A DNA stretch of 64,000 nt from an uncultured Alphaproteobacteria bacterium (GTDB lineage: Bacteria > Pseudomonadota > Alphaproteobacteria > RF32 > CAG-239). Shown one piece after another: positions 18,347-28,920 of this stretch. A program made the position numbers and the translations under genes. The notes under the pieces were generated by a model. The model ran no database searches, was not told the DNA's origin, and was given only the letters and a program-made list of their open reading frames with translations. Positions within the stretch are counted from its first letter, which is position 1. Each line of letters starts with the position of its first letter. The stretch is from the NCBI GenBank assembly GCA_944393685.1, contig CALYAW010000005.1:54647-118646 (forward strand). Reading direction: 5' to 3'.

Positions 18347-19396
18347 ATGCCTTTAGTTACCATGCGCCAAATTCTCGACCACGCAGCCGAAAATAATTAT
18401 GGCGTTCCCGCATTTAATATTAATGATATGGAACAGGTCATAGCGGTATTACAAGCAGCCAAAAAAGTTAATGCTCCGGTAATTCTGCAGACATCGACAG
18501 GAGCACGCAAATTTGCCGGTGACCCGATGATTCGTCATATGGTAGCGGCCGGAATAGAGATGTTTCCCGAGCTTCCTATTTGTTTACATCAAGATCATGG
18601 TTCTTCGGTAGATATCTGTCAATCAGCCATTGTGAACGGCTATTCTTCGGTTATGATGGATGGTTCACTGGAAGCGGACGGGAAGACACCTTCTTCTTTT
18701 GAATATAATGTTCATGTTACCAAAGAAGTAGTTTCTCGTGCGCACGCAGTCGGTGCATCTGTTGAAGGCGAGCTTGGAGTTATCGGCTCTTTGGAAACAG
18801 GCAAAGGCGACAAAGAGGATGGCCATGGTGCAGAAGGTGTGATTGATAAAAAGCGTCTGGTTACAGATCCTGATGAGGCGGCCCGTTTTGTTGAGGAAAC
18901 ACATCTGGATGCGTTGGCGGTTGCTGTTGGTACTTCTCATGGAGCTTACAAATTTACGCGCAAGCCTGACGGAGAGATACTTTCAATTGAAACTATTGAG
19001 AAAATTCACAAAAAACTTCCCAATACTCATATGGTCATGCACGGATCTTCTTCTGTTCCGCAGGAGTTGCAGGATTTAATCAACGCTTATGGTGGCGGTA
19101 TTCCACAAACATACGGCGTTCCGGTTGAAGAAATCGTTCGCGGAATTAAGTCCGGTGTGCGCAAAGTCAATGTTGATACGGATTGCCGCATGGCTATTAC
19201 CGGCGCCATTCGTAAGATTTTTGCCGAGAATCCGAAAGAGTTTGATCCACGCAAATATCTCAAGCCTGCAATTGAAGAAATGCAGAAAGTCTGTGAGGAG
19301 CGCTATATTGCTTTTGGAGCAGCGGGATATGCTGACAAAATCAAAGCAATTCCGATGTCTGTTATGGCAAAGCGTTACGCTTCCGGTGAAATCTAA
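18347..19396 (+). CDS. fba: class II fructose-bisphosphate aldolase
   Basis: Zinc-dependent cleavage and condensation of fructose 1,6-bisphosphate in glycolysis and gluconeogenesis. 349 residues, the length of the class II type found in many alphaproteobacteria (CbbA-like). Visible: substrate motif NINDMEQ near the start, zinc ligands in LHQDHG, the GASVEGELGVIG loop, GTSHGAYK and HGSSSVP, and the NVDTDCRMA phosphate-binding segment. Strong AAGGAG before the ATG, with its own promoter and terminator, so a single-gene unit. Confidence 0.97.
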   Translation: MPLVTMRQILDHAAENNYGVPAFNINDMEQVIAVLQAAKKVNAPVILQTSTGARKFAGDPMIRHMVAAGIEMFPELPICLHQDHGSSVDICQSAIVNGYSSVMMDGSLEADGKTPSSFEYNVHVTKEVVSRAHAVGASVEGELGVIGSLETGKGDKEDGHGAEGVIDKKRLVTDPDEAARFVEETHLDALAVAVGTSHGAYKFTRKPDGEILSIETIEKIHKKLPNTHMVMHGSSSVPQELQDLINAYGGGIPQTYGVPVEEIVRGIKSGVRKVNVDTDCRMAITGAIRKIFAENPKEFDPRKYLKPAIEEMQKVCEERYIAFGAAGYADKIKAIPMSVMAKRYASGEI

Positions 19397-19420
19397 TTCG
19401 TTTATACGGTTATATAAAGA

Positions 19421-19458
19421 AAGCTCGGCATACCCAAGGGAGGCCGAGCTTCTTTTTT
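19421..19458 (+). terminator. intrinsic terminator after fba
   Basis: AAGCTCGGC (19421-19429) pairs perfectly with GCCGAGCTT (19443-19451), followed by TCTTTTTT. The 200 bases between here and the convergent ferritin-like gene hold no gene that I can see. Confidence 0.9.
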
Positions 19459-19660
19459 ATCTGCCAATTGAATATAGCAACCGCACTTTATTTGGAGCTA
19501 AGATTTAGGCTGTTTTATCCAAATTTCGCAAGATAAAAAGCAAATGGACTCATATTAACGAATCCTGTTTGTCAACATTCTGGTCTATATGGACAAAAAA
19601 GTCAACAACAAAACCGTCCAAAAGTTTTGAGATATAAAATGTATTAAAATCAAAGGTTTA

Positions 19661-20173
19661 TTATTTTTGCAATTGTTTTCCAAGCTCCGTCCCAAGACGT
19701 ATATCTTCTTGAAAATCAGCAATTTCTTGCTCGTGTTCAAGTTCTTCTTTAAGTATTTTGGAAGAAATCCGAAAAGTTTCATAATCTTTACCGAAACACA
19801 TATCACAAATTTGCTGATAGCGTCCGACGGCACAGCGTTCTGCAGTCAAATTTTGCTCCAAAAGGTTCATAACATAAGCTAAGGTAGGAGCAGCATATTG
19901 ACATTGCGCGATTGTTTCAAATTGGTTTGGATTTAAAACCGGAGTACCTCCAAGTTGAATAATGCGATCACAAATCCATTTAGCGTGTTTTAGCTCTTCA
20001 TTGGCATGTTCCATAAATTCTTCGGCAATTTTTGCTCGCATGGGTCCGACTGCCACTTGGGCGCCAATCCAATATTGATAATAAGCAAGCCATTCTTCGG
20101 CAAATGCGGTATTTAAGACATCGAGCAGTTTTTTCTGATCGACCTTAGAAATTTTTTGAGCAGCTTGTCCCAT
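19661..20173 (-). CDS. Dps-like ferritin (thioferritin/DPSL type)
   Basis: Four-helix-bundle iron protein of 170 residues. Di-iron ligands are visible as E26/E27, E60 and H63 (ELKH), E112, and E144 and H147 (ELEH). Two cysteines next to the site (C114 in AERC, C123 in QQIC) give the Cys pair that marks the Dps-like DPSL or thioferritin group, involved in peroxide and iron handling in many anaerobes and archaea. Strong ribosome site AAGGAG upstream. Divergent from rpe. The subfamily is based on recall of motif layout, not on a search. Confidence 0.78.
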   Translation of the reverse strand: MGQAAQKISKVDQKKLLDVLNTAFAEEWLAYYQYWIGAQVAVGPMRAKIAEEFMEHANEELKHAKWICDRIIQLGGTPVLNPNQFETIAQCQYAAPTLAYVMNLLEQNLTAERCAVGRYQQICDMCFGKDYETFRISSKILKEELEHEQEIADFQEDIRLGTELGKQLQK

Positions 20174-20249
20174 GTTTTATCTCCTTAAAAAATTAAATCT
20201 TCAGAAGAGATAGTCTTTTCAAGACGAATATCAAGAGTATTAAATTGCT

Positions 20250-20277
20250 TTGCATTTTAATTTGATTGATATATTCT
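20250..20277 (+). promoter_or_regulatory. candidate rpe promoter
   Basis: TTGCAT at 20250-20255, 16 bases, TATTCT at 20272-20277, 30 bases before the rpe ATG. Confidence 0.4.
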
Positions 20278-20306
20278 GAAGATATCAGAGAAGAGAGGAG
20301 TTTTTT

Positions 20307-20948
20307 ATGACAATTATAGCCCCGAGTATATTAAGTGCTGATTTTGCAGACTTAAAAAATGAAATTTTAAGATTGAATGACGCACAAGCCGATATGATTC
20401 ATTTAGATATTATGGATGGTCATTTTGTGCCGAATTTAACATTTGGTCCGGCGGTGGTTAAAGCTCTACGACCATATACCAATCTTCCGTTTGATGTTCA
20501 TTTAATGGTTGATAATCCGGAGCTTTTAATTTCTGAATTTGCCAAAGCGGGAGCGGATATTATCACGGTTCACGCCGAGGCATACCCACACTTGGATAAA
20601 GTCCTTTCTGAGATTCGCAAATTAGGATGCAAGGCAGGAATTTCGCTTAATCCGTCAACACCGGAAGATATTTTGGAATATATCATGGACAAACTGGATT
20701 TAATCTTAGTAATGAGCGTTAATCCCGGATTTGGCGGTCAAAAGTTTATTCCCTCACAACTTGAAAAAATTTCGCGTATTAAAAAGCGGATAGGAGAGCG
20801 CCAAATCATATTGGAAGTAGATGGAGGAATAAATGCTCTCACCGCGGCGGAGGCGGTGGCAGCCGGAGCGGATGCCTTGGTTGCCGGAACAGCGGTGTTT
20901 GAAGGAGGGGATTACGCTAAGAATATTGCAGCCTTAAGACAAAATTAA
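20307..20948 (+). CDS. rpe: ribulose-phosphate 3-epimerase
   Basis: Interconverts ribulose 5-phosphate and xylulose 5-phosphate. 213-residue TIM barrel with family landmarks: SILSADF at the start, [23 protein letters not shown], the [10 protein letters not shown] loop, and EVDGGIN with a catalytic Asp. The GAGAGGAG site precedes the ATG. Supplies the transketolase substrate; it stands in its own unit followed 53 bases on by phoB. Confidence 0.97.
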   Translation: MTIIAPSILSADFADLKNEILRLNDAQADMIHLDIMDGHFVPNLTFGPAVVKALRPYTNLPFDVHLMVDNPELLISEFAKAGADIITVHAEAYPHLDKVLSEIRKLGCKAGISLNPSTPEDILEYIMDKLDLILVMSVNPGFGGQKFIPSQLEKISRIKKRIGERQIILEVDGGINALTAAEAVAAGADALVAGTAVFEGGDYAKNIAALRQN

Positions 20949-21001
20949 CCGAGCTGAATTAGAGTCATAATAAAGATAAAACACATAACGGAGAAAAGCC
21001 G

Positions 21002-21724
21002 ATGAAACATCTGATAATGGTTATAGAAGATGAAGAAGCTCTTGCTCTGATGCTCAAATATAACTTGGAAAAAGAAGGTTATGACGTCATTACCGAGGGG
21101 CGAGGTAACAAAGCGATTGCAGAAATAGAAAAGAATAGTCCCTCAGTTATTTTGCTTGATTGGATGCTGCCAGAAATGTCAGGAGTTGATATATGCAAAC
21201 TTATCCGTTCCAAACCTGATATTAAAAACATTCCAATCATCATGCTCACGGCCAAAGGGGAAGAAGAAGATAAAATAAAAGGTTTGTCAGCAGGAGCAGA
21301 TGACTATGTTACCAAGCCGTTTTCAGTTCCGGAGCTTTTGGCACGAGTTAAGACACAGCTGCGCAGAGCCCCTGAGCCAAGCAGTACAAAGGAATTAAAA
21401 TTTGAAGACATTCGTATGGATTTGGTTGAAAGGAAGGTTTTTCGAGGGGAGAACTACATCCATTTAGGACCGACGGAATTTCGGCTATTGAAAATGCTGA
21501 TGGAAACGCCGGGAAAGGTTTTTTCTCGAGAATTTTTGCTAAAGAATGTGTGGGGAGATAATATTTATGTTGAATCCCGCACCGTAGATGTGCATATTCG
21601 TCGTTTGCGCAAGTCTCTAAATGAATTTGGTCCGGATTATATACGCACCGTTCGCGCAACGGGTTATGCGGTAGATATCAATCCGCAAGGCGAAGAAGAG
21701 CAAGAAGAAACAAGTGAAGAATAA
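21002..21724 (+). CDS. phoB: PhoB-type response regulator
   Basis: Two-component regulator, 240 residues: receiver domain with phospho-acceptor D53 (LLDWMLPEMSG), acidic pocket EDEE at 9-12 and VTKPFS switch Lys, then an OmpR/PhoB winged helix with the ESRTVDVHIRRLR recognition region. Closest in look to PhoB, the phosphate-starvation regulator, but no sensor kinase or pst gene is in the window, so the exact stimulus is inference. The last 15 residues are almost all acidic. GGAGAAAAG site before the ATG. Confidence 0.85.
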   Translation: MKHLIMVIEDEEALALMLKYNLEKEGYDVITEGRGNKAIAEIEKNSPSVILLDWMLPEMSGVDICKLIRSKPDIKNIPIIMLTAKGEEEDKIKGLSAGADDYVTKPFSVPELLARVKTQLRRAPEPSSTKELKFEDIRMDLVERKVFRGENYIHLGPTEFRLLKMLMETPGKVFSREFLLKNVWGDNIYVESRTVDVHIRRLRKSLNEFGPDYIRTVRATGYAVDINPQGEEEQEETSEE

Positions 21725-21729
21725 ACAAT

Positions 21730-21752
21730 AGGCTGTCCGAAAAGGGCAGCCT
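21730..21752 (+). terminator. weak terminator after phoB
   Basis: AGGCTGTCC (21730-21738) pairs with GGGCAGCCT (21744-21752) with one G-T pair; only a broken T-tract follows, so termination may be partial. Confidence 0.55.
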
Positions 21753-21818
21753 TAAAAGTTTTGCTTATTATAATTCAAAAAAAATTTGGCAACTAGCTGA
21801 TAAAAATAAGAGATATAG

Positions 21819-23066
<1,248 letters not shown>

Positions 23067-23084
23067 TTAAAAAAGAGAGGATAA

Positions 23085-24014
23085 ATGAAAGAAGATAAAA
23101 CCACCCAAAATTCATGTGAAGAACCACATCTCAGAGTTTGTGTTTCCGGTGGTTCTCGTCCCGGTAATGATCCGTTATATGAGGAAGAAGCCTATAATTT
23201 AGGTGTAAAAATAGCAAAGATGGGTTTTCGCTTAGATTATGGTTTTTCCGATACCGGAATTATGGGCAGTGTAGCCAGAGGAGTTATGGATACTTGGGAA
23301 AAAGATGGAGACAAGCACTATCATGGAGTAGATCCGATAGTCGGAGTAACAACGCAAGAATATTTTAAATTATATAAAACTGATGAATTTCTCAAAAAGA
23401 TAAACAATGTTGTTTTGACAGACACATTAGAGAACCGCAAAAAGAAATTGTTTGAAGCGGATATCATTTTGTTTGCTCCCGGAGGAGTGGGAACCTTAGA
23501 TGAACTGGCCTATGACTGTGTGGCCATGCAAGATGGCTTCATACAAGCCAAGCCGTTTATTATCTATAATATTAACGGGTTCTTCTATCATATTCTTGAA
23601 TATTTAAAAGTGCTATCAGCCAGTGGTTTTGCAGAACGGATTCCTTTTATTGTGGTGGATAACAGCGAAGAACTTGAAATAGCATTTCGTCTTCTTAAAA
23701 TAAAGAACAATAAATGTACCAATACACAAGAAGCCTATGCGCAAGCACGCCAACTAGCTTATGAATTGCCGTATTTTTTCAAGCGTAAGGTAGACAGCAG
23801 TATTTGGGTTGAGCACATATTGGATTATATGCGCCTAATCAATGAACGGGGTTCTGAAGAAGAGCGTCAGGAGCTGGCTAATGATATAGAACAGGCTTAT
23901 CTGGAAAAAGAAATTGAGAGAATGTATGATCGCTTGGCACGTACCGGTAGAGATACTGCGATTGTTAGTGATAAATTAACCAAACTAAAGAAGCGCAAAA
24001 AAACTTCCAAATAG
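23085..24014 (+). CDS. LOG-family Rossmann-fold protein
   Basis: 309 residues. The first half carries the lysine-decarboxylase-like/LOG fold: CVSGGSRPG near residue 19, a TLENRKKKL segment and the signature PGGVGTLDE at 132-140, which in characterised LOG proteins forms the active site of nucleoside-5'-monophosphate phosphoribohydrolase. The C-terminal third is helical and charged, longer than a minimal LOG protein. It follows tgt by 18 bases with a GAGAGGA site and probably shares its transcript. Confidence 0.85.
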   Translation: MKEDKTTQNSCEEPHLRVCVSGGSRPGNDPLYEEEAYNLGVKIAKMGFRLDYGFSDTGIMGSVARGVMDTWEKDGDKHYHGVDPIVGVTTQEYFKLYKTDEFLKKINNVVLTDTLENRKKKLFEADIILFAPGGVGTLDELAYDCVAMQDGFIQAKPFIIYNINGFFYHILEYLKVLSASGFAERIPFIVVDNSEELEIAFRLLKIKNNKCTNTQEAYAQARQLAYELPYFFKRKVDSSIWVEHILDYMRLINERGSEEERQELANDIEQAYLEKEIERMYDRLARTGRDTAIVSDKLTKLKKRKKTSK

Positions 24015-24021
24015 CAAACTA

Positions 24022-24049
24022 AAGCAGCGCTTTATTGGGGCGCTGTTTT
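24022..24049 (+). terminator. intrinsic terminator after the LOG gene
   Basis: AAGCAGCGC (24022-24030) pairs with 24040-24048 through a GCGCTG core, nine-base loop, followed by a short T-tract. Confidence 0.7.
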
Positions 24050-24107
24050 GAGCCCTTAATGATATCTTCATCTTTGCAGGCTAGAATACAAGCCAAAGGA
24101 GAAGATA

Positions 24108-25334
24108 ATGCTAAACATCATATGGGCTTCATTTTTCTTACTTTCATTTATCTATGTGCTTGTGCAAAGTATTGTTACAGGACAAACTTATCTATGGAAT
24201 GAAACGGTTAACGCAGTTTTTTCTTCTGCTGAAAATGCATTTGAAATAGCCATCGGTCTGACCGGAATACTCTGTTTATGGCTTGGGCTTCTGAAAATTG
24301 CCGAAAAATCAGGTTTGACGCAGCTTCTAGCAAAGGTTTTACGTCCGTTATTTTCTAAGATAATGCCGGACGTGCCGGCAAATAGTCCGGCAATGGGCTC
24401 GATCATAATGAATATGGCTGCTAATATGTTGGGGCTTGATAATGCCGCTACGCCTTTTGGGCTCAAAGCGATGGAGCAGTTGCAAGCTCTAAACCCAAGT
24501 AAAGAAAGAGCATCTCGCGCACAAATATTATTTATGGTTATTAATGCTTCGGCGGTTACCTTGATACCCGTAAGTATTCTAATGTATAGGGCCAAATTTG
24601 GCTCAATTGCGCCGGCTGCTGTATTTCTGCCGATATTATTTGCCACTTCAATATCAACATTAGTTGGTTTTTTAAGCGTGGCTTTTTCTCAAAAATTAAA
24701 TATTTTTAATCGTATTGTTGGTCTGTATTTGGGTATAGGAATAGTTTTGATTGGCAGTACGGCTTGGTATTTTCAAAGTTTGCCGGCAGAAACACGGATG
24801 CTTGCAGCCGGAAATTTGGGGAACTGTATATTATTTGGAACAATAGCCTTATTTATAGCATATGGTTTATTAAAAAAAATAAATGTATATGAAACCTTTA
24901 TAGAAGGCGCTAAAGAGGGTTTTGAAGTTGCTGTTCGTATAATTCCTTATTTGGTGGCCATGTTGGTTGCAATAGCGGTTTTAAGATCCTCAGGAGTGCT
25001 TAACTTAATTATCAATTGGTTGGAAACTCTATTTAAGTTCATAGGCTTGGATACAGGGTTTATACCTGCGCTGCCAACAGCTGTTTTAAAACCGTTATCA
25101 GGCAATGCGGCGCGATCCATGATGCTTGAAACATTTCAAACCTATGGTGTTGACAGTTTTCCTTCATTTGTTGCATCAATTGTACAAGGTTCTACGGAGA
25201 CAACATTTTATGTTTTGGCATTGTATTTCGGCGTTGTAAAAATCTCCAAAGTCGGACCAGCGCTTCCATGTGCTTTATTGGCAGACGCAGCAGGTATTTT
25301 AGCAGCCATCTGGTTTGGATATATGTTTTATTAA
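24108..25334 (+). CDS. fused SpmA-SpmB-like nucleoside-recognition membrane protein
   Basis: 408 residues, about nine membrane spans, carrying two 'gate' (nucleoside recognition) domains: the first around residues 45-150 (NMAANMLGLDNAATPFGLKA), the second around 270-400 (PLSGNAARSMMLET, GSTETTFYVL). In Bacillus these are separate spore-maturation proteins SpmA and SpmB; single-chain fusions occur in non-sporulating proteobacteria, where the role is unknown, probably transport. AAAGGAGAAG site before the ATG. Its own unit after the LOG terminator. Confidence 0.87.
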   Translation: MLNIIWASFFLLSFIYVLVQSIVTGQTYLWNETVNAVFSSAENAFEIAIGLTGILCLWLGLLKIAEKSGLTQLLAKVLRPLFSKIMPDVPANSPAMGSIIMNMAANMLGLDNAATPFGLKAMEQLQALNPSKERASRAQILFMVINASAVTLIPVSILMYRAKFGSIAPAAVFLPILFATSISTLVGFLSVAFSQKLNIFNRIVGLYLGIGIVLIGSTAWYFQSLPAETRMLAAGNLGNCILFGTIALFIAYGLLKKINVYETFIEGAKEGFEVAVRIIPYLVAMLVAIAVLRSSGVLNLIINWLETLFKFIGLDTGFIPALPTAVLKPLSGNAARSMMLETFQTYGVDSFPSFVASIVQGSTETTFYVLALYFGVVKISKVGPALPCALLADAAGILAAIWFGYMFY

Positions 25335-25383
25335 TATGATATTAAATATCCGTAATTAGAATAAAATAAAAGGGATAATCAAA

Positions 25384-25827
25384 ATGCGAGCTTTAGTTCA
25401 AAGGGTTTTAAATTCCAATGTTGTGGTTGATGGTAAAACTGTTGCTTCAATAGGACAGGGAATGTTAGTCTTGCTAGGTGTTCAAAAAGGAGATAGCGAA
25501 AAGGCGGCTCAATATCTGGCACAAAAAATTGCTAATTTACGAATTTTTGAAGACCAAAACCACAAGATGAACTTATCAATACAAGATATAAAAGGAGAAT
25601 TATTAGTCGTTTCGCAGTTTACACTTGCGGGAGATACGTCTCGAGGTAATCGCCCCGGTTTTGAGACAGCTGAAAAACCTGAACAGGCTAAATATTTATA
25701 TGAATATTTTGTATCCTGCTTGCAAAAACTAAACATTCCGACTCAAACCGGAATCTTTCAGGCAGATATGAAGGTCTCGTTAGCAAATGACGGGCCGGTA
25801 ACATTTTTATTAGAAAAAAACATATGA
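25384..25827 (+). CDS. dtd: D-aminoacyl-tRNA deacylase
   Basis: Removes D-amino acids and mischarged glycine from tRNA. 147 residues, normal length. The two chirality-checking motifs are present: SQFTLAGDT near residue 78 and the cross-subunit NDGPVTF (Gly-Pro) near 136. Starts MRALVQRV as in most Dtd proteins. Followed 8 bases on by the next gene, so probably co-transcribed. Confidence 0.96.
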   Translation: MRALVQRVLNSNVVVDGKTVASIGQGMLVLLGVQKGDSEKAAQYLAQKIANLRIFEDQNHKMNLSIQDIKGELLVVSQFTLAGDTSRGNRPGFETAEKPEQAKYLYEYFVSCLQKLNIPTQTGIFQADMKVSLANDGPVTFLLEKNI

Positions 25828-25835
25828 GGTAAGCT

Positions 25836-26630
25836 ATGGAAAATGAACAAAATCTGACAGCGGAAGAAGAACTAGAAGATTTGCTATACGAACTATTTGA
25901 GCTTGATTTTGATGAAGATGAGGCAATTCAAGAGGTAGAAGCAGACATTTATCCATTTTTGCAAAAAAATCCTAATAATATCTGTGCATTGATTGTATTG
26001 ATGTTTGTCGAGATAATGCATGGTAATCGTTATAAAGCACAGTCTTTGGCCTATAAGATTTGGGAAATAGGAGGGGAATTACCTTCATTTTTTGAAATGA
26101 TTTATATAGAAAATCTTTTAAGTTTAGGTATGATTGATATGGCAATGGTTTTGCTAAAGCCAAGATTTGAACATCTGGCATCCAATATAGAAGATTTTTA
26201 CTCTGTATTGCTGAAATTCTCTGTTATGACAGGCAATGTTGGTTTATTACGCCGAATAGAGGGATTTCCCAATGCTTCAGAAGATGAGCCTCTTTTTGAC
26301 TTTGCAGATAATTTTGCACGTAACAACAAGAGTGATGTTTTCAAAAATATTCAAAGGATTATTTTGGAAAATCAAGGAGAAAACATCTGTGCATATGAAT
26401 ATAAGCTAACGGCAGACAATCCCGCAAAATTAGAAATAGAGCTTTACTTAAATGCCGAAGAAGCACGTTGTACGGTTTTACAACAGCAAGTTAATCAAAA
26501 AATTAAAGCCTATTTGTTATCAGTTAATGAGACGAATTTTGATCCGATAAAAGTAATTATTACCAACATCAAAAAGCACGAGGCTTGGCTTCCCGAAGAA
26601 GATACTAGTTCACCTGAACCTGAGATTTGA
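25836..26630 (+). CDS. hypothetical acidic helical protein
   Basis: 264 residues, no signal peptide. The first 40 residues are strongly acidic; the middle is helical with repeat-like spacing (LMFVEIMHGNRYKAQSLAYKI, then a MIDMAMVLLKPRF helix), suggestive of TPR-like packing, and the tail ends in a short acidic PEPEI. No family recognised. Eight bases after dtd. Its last 26 bases overlap the 3' end of the convergent minus-strand gene. Confidence 0.7.
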   Translation: MENEQNLTAEEELEDLLYELFELDFDEDEAIQEVEADIYPFLQKNPNNICALIVLMFVEIMHGNRYKAQSLAYKIWEIGGELPSFFEMIYIENLLSLGMIDMAMVLLKPRFEHLASNIEDFYSVLLKFSVMTGNVGLLRRIEGFPNASEDEPLFDFADNFARNNKSDVFKNIQRIILENQGENICAYEYKLTADNPAKLEIELYLNAEEARCTVLQQQVNQKIKAYLLSVNETNFDPIKVIITNIKKHEAWLPEEDTSSPEPEI

Positions 26631-27648
26631 CGGGTGTAATGACGGAAGAAGTTTGCTTTTTAGAAGAAGATTTCAGGTTTTTAATTTTTGGAAGCAGTCT
26701 GCGGCATCCTTTTTCAAGGAGTTTTTGCATCAAATTGGAAGCAACTTTTTGTTCATCATCACTACTTTCAAATAAAATAAAACGGTTCTGATGTTCGGTA
26801 ATAACGGAAGTTGTTGCAACATTTGTCAATTCAAGTTGTACCACCATTTGTAACCTGTAGGTCTTGTTGTTAATAGGGTCTACCTTTGCTCGCAAGACGT
26901 TGGTTTCTAGGATATAGTCAGCATTTGTTTTTGATGTTGTAGCTTTAATATCTGGATTTTCTCTAAGCGCGTTTTTAATATCTGAAAAGAAACCACCGGT
27001 TTCACTTCCGTTATAAAATTTAGTCTTTTCAACAAAGACAATAATCTCATCATCAGCATCATCTTTTGTTAAAAGAGCATCAGAGTTTGTATCTGTATTA
27101 TCATAAGCAATTTCTTCACTAATTTTGGGAGATGGTTTAGGAGGAAGTTGCGTGACTATTTCTGGCAATTCGTCACTATTGGTTTCCAAATCCAAAAAAA
27201 GTTCATCAGAGTTTTGTTCTCTTCCTTCTTGATTTTGTTGTGTTTGTTTTTCCGAAAGATTGTTTTTTGCTTTGTTAATATTAAAAGGAGACAAATAGCC
27301 GGTCACCTCCACACATATTTGTTCTTGGCTTTGTTCTAAAGTTCGAATAGCCATATCCTCCAGATAATTATCTACCAAATTATAGACCAAAACATTAAAG
27401 TCATGAGAACTCATCTGAGAACGTAAATCAGTCAATTCCGATATATTTTCAATAGACTTAAAACTTGCTTTATCAGTAGCTCGCACTCTTGCTCCGGAAC
27501 GAGATTCTCCCGCCCGAACAGGCTCACAAGCTTTGGCATAAAGAGAGATTGTTTCATCTTCAAAGAGATTGTTTTGCGCATAACCATCCATTGCGGCAAA
27601 TATCAAACCGCAACATAAGATTAGAAGAATATGTATTTTTTTAGGCAT
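26605..27648 (-). CDS. secreted protein, partner of LpoB-like lipoprotein
   Basis: 347-residue precursor from the ATG at 27648, whose A overlaps the stop of the upstream gene (TAATG); a GTG two codons earlier is less likely. Signal peptide ends near YAQ. A middle region (about 130-205) is polar low complexity; the C-terminal part (about 210-325) holds ADYILETNVL followed by alternating beta strands, the same motif seen in the upstream lipoprotein (ADYILETVID). That suggests a shared LpoB/CsgG-like fold. Function not known; periplasmic or outer-membrane envelope role is inference. Confidence 0.6.
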   Translation of the reverse strand: MPKKIHILLILCCGLIFAAMDGYAQNNLFEDETISLYAKACEPVRAGESRSGARVRATDKASFKSIENISELTDLRSQMSSHDFNVLVYNLVDNYLEDMAIRTLEQSQEQICVEVTGYLSPFNINKAKNNLSEKQTQQNQEGREQNSDELFLDLETNSDELPEIVTQLPPKPSPKISEEIAYDNTDTNSDALLTKDDADDEIIVFVEKTKFYNGSETGGFFSDIKNALRENPDIKATTSKTNADYILETNVLRAKVDPINNKTYRLQMVVQLELTNVATTSVITEHQNRFILFESSDDEQKVASNLMQKLLEKGCRRLLPKIKNLKSSSKKQTSSVITPVKSQVQVN

Positions 27649-28319
27649 TACCACCAGCTTCCGTCATCATTACGAACACGGCGCAAAGTTTCTACCCATT
27701 GTCCGGCTTTATTGTTGTCTGTATCAAGCAAAATAAGTTTATAAACCAAGATTGGTTCCTCAGGAGTTCCTGCATTATCAATGACAGTCTCAAGAATATA
27801 GTCGGCTTCTTGTTGATCATCAACGACCTTAAATGTTCTGGAATTTTTAACAATATTTTTAGTCACTTTTGCAGCATTATAGACACCATCCGGAAGCTGG
27901 CGATCAGCTTTTTTGATATCTTTAATATAAACAAAACTACTGCTAGCGTCGTCATATAGAGATCCTGTTTCATCAAGCATTCGATTCGTGGCGCGGGTAG
28001 CGGCAATGGCATAGGCCTCCGGAGCAGGTTCATTGGCCATGTAACGACTGCTTCGAGTAGGCAAGCGATAAACAACATCCGGATCTGCAAATTCAAGAAA
28101 TTCAGTTTCTGCATCGTCAACTTGAACAACTTGTGTCTTAACATTGGAAGATTTCTTTTTGCAATTTTTACAATCTTTTCCAAAAATCATCTCATTAAGG
28201 GTGGTATCTTTGGGCTTTATTTCATGTCCGAAGATTAATCTGTCGAGAGTCATATCTTCAGTATTGCTGCAAGCTCCGAGCAACAACGGCAAAACAATCC
28301 AAAGCCCTTTTATTTTCAT
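27648..28319 (-). CDS. lipoprotein, possibly LpoB-like
   Basis: 223 residues with signal peptide and lipobox LLGAC (Cys about 17). A short internal repeat follows: LDRLIFGHEIKPKDT and LNEMIFGKDCKNC. The C-terminal half (about 115-220) has the run of an LpoB/CsgG-type domain: VTKNIVKNSRTFKVV, ADYILET, then LILLDTDNNKAGQW. In E. coli LpoB activates the peptidoglycan synthase PBP1b; that role here is inference. Heads a two-gene unit coupled to the secreted protein downstream. Confidence 0.55.
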   Translation of the reverse strand: MKIKGLWIVLPLLLGACSNTEDMTLDRLIFGHEIKPKDTTLNEMIFGKDCKNCKKKSSNVKTQVVQVDDAETEFLEFADPDVVYRLPTRSSRYMANEPAPEAYAIAATRATNRMLDETGSLYDDASSSFVYIKDIKKADRQLPDGVYNAAKVTKNIVKNSRTFKVVDDQQEADYILETVIDNAGTPEEPILVYKLILLDTDNNKAGQWVETLRRVRNDDGSWW

Positions 28320-28467
28320 GGTATTTTGTCCTTTGCTTATTAAAAACTTTTTTTCAGTATAAAAGAAAAATTAAAATTAACATTATATTTCTTTTACTTA
28401 TTCACTATTTGCAATTTAAAATAAAATGAACTAAACTCCATTTGTTTTTTGAACTGAGAATTTTAAT

Positions 28468-28905
28468 ATGGTTATTACTTTTACAACTGTTTTACTTGGT
28501 CTTGCAGCTTTAATTTATCCATTGCGCCGTAATATGTTTTTTTTGTTAAACAGCGCAATTATCATAGGTTTATCCTGGTACATTGAGACCCATTGGTTTC
28601 GTACCAGCATCTTTAGCTATAAAACCTTTCTGCTTTTTATAGTTTTTCAAATCACAACAATCAATATCACCACTTTTTTTGCATACGGAGTAGACAAGCG
28701 GGCGGCACAAAGGGGGGCTTGGCGCGTGTCCGAGAGAGATTTGCATATGCTTGAGTTTTTAGGTGGTTGGATGGGAGCTTGGATCGCACAAAAATTTTTT
28801 CATCATAAGACATCAAAAAAAAGCTATCAAGCAATGTATAAACTTATGATTTTAATGGAATTTGCAGCCATTTATTTTATTCTCAAATTTCTAAACATAA
28901 TCTAA
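28468..28905 (+). CDS. DUF1294 membrane protein
   Basis: 145 residues, three to four membrane spans. The family signature is clear: YGVDKRAAQRGAWRVSE followed by LGGWMGAWIAQKFFHHKT, the classic DUF1294 block. Function is unknown for the family. It lies 15 bases before the MsbA-like exporter, so the two are likely co-transcribed. Confidence 0.88.
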   Translation: MVITFTTVLLGLAALIYPLRRNMFFLLNSAIIIGLSWYIETHWFRTSIFSYKTFLLFIVFQITTINITTFFAYGVDKRAAQRGAWRVSERDLHMLEFLGGWMGAWIAQKFFHHKTSKKSYQAMYKLMILMEFAAIYFILKFLNII

Positions 28906-28920
28906 AGATAAGGATTTTTA

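Noticed and set aside
20198..20282. Inverted 9-mers TCTTCAGAA and TTCTGAAGA between the ferritin-like gene and rpe
   Set aside because: A pair of this length is not very unlikely in 130 bases and the arms sit unevenly relative to the promoters; no support beyond the match.
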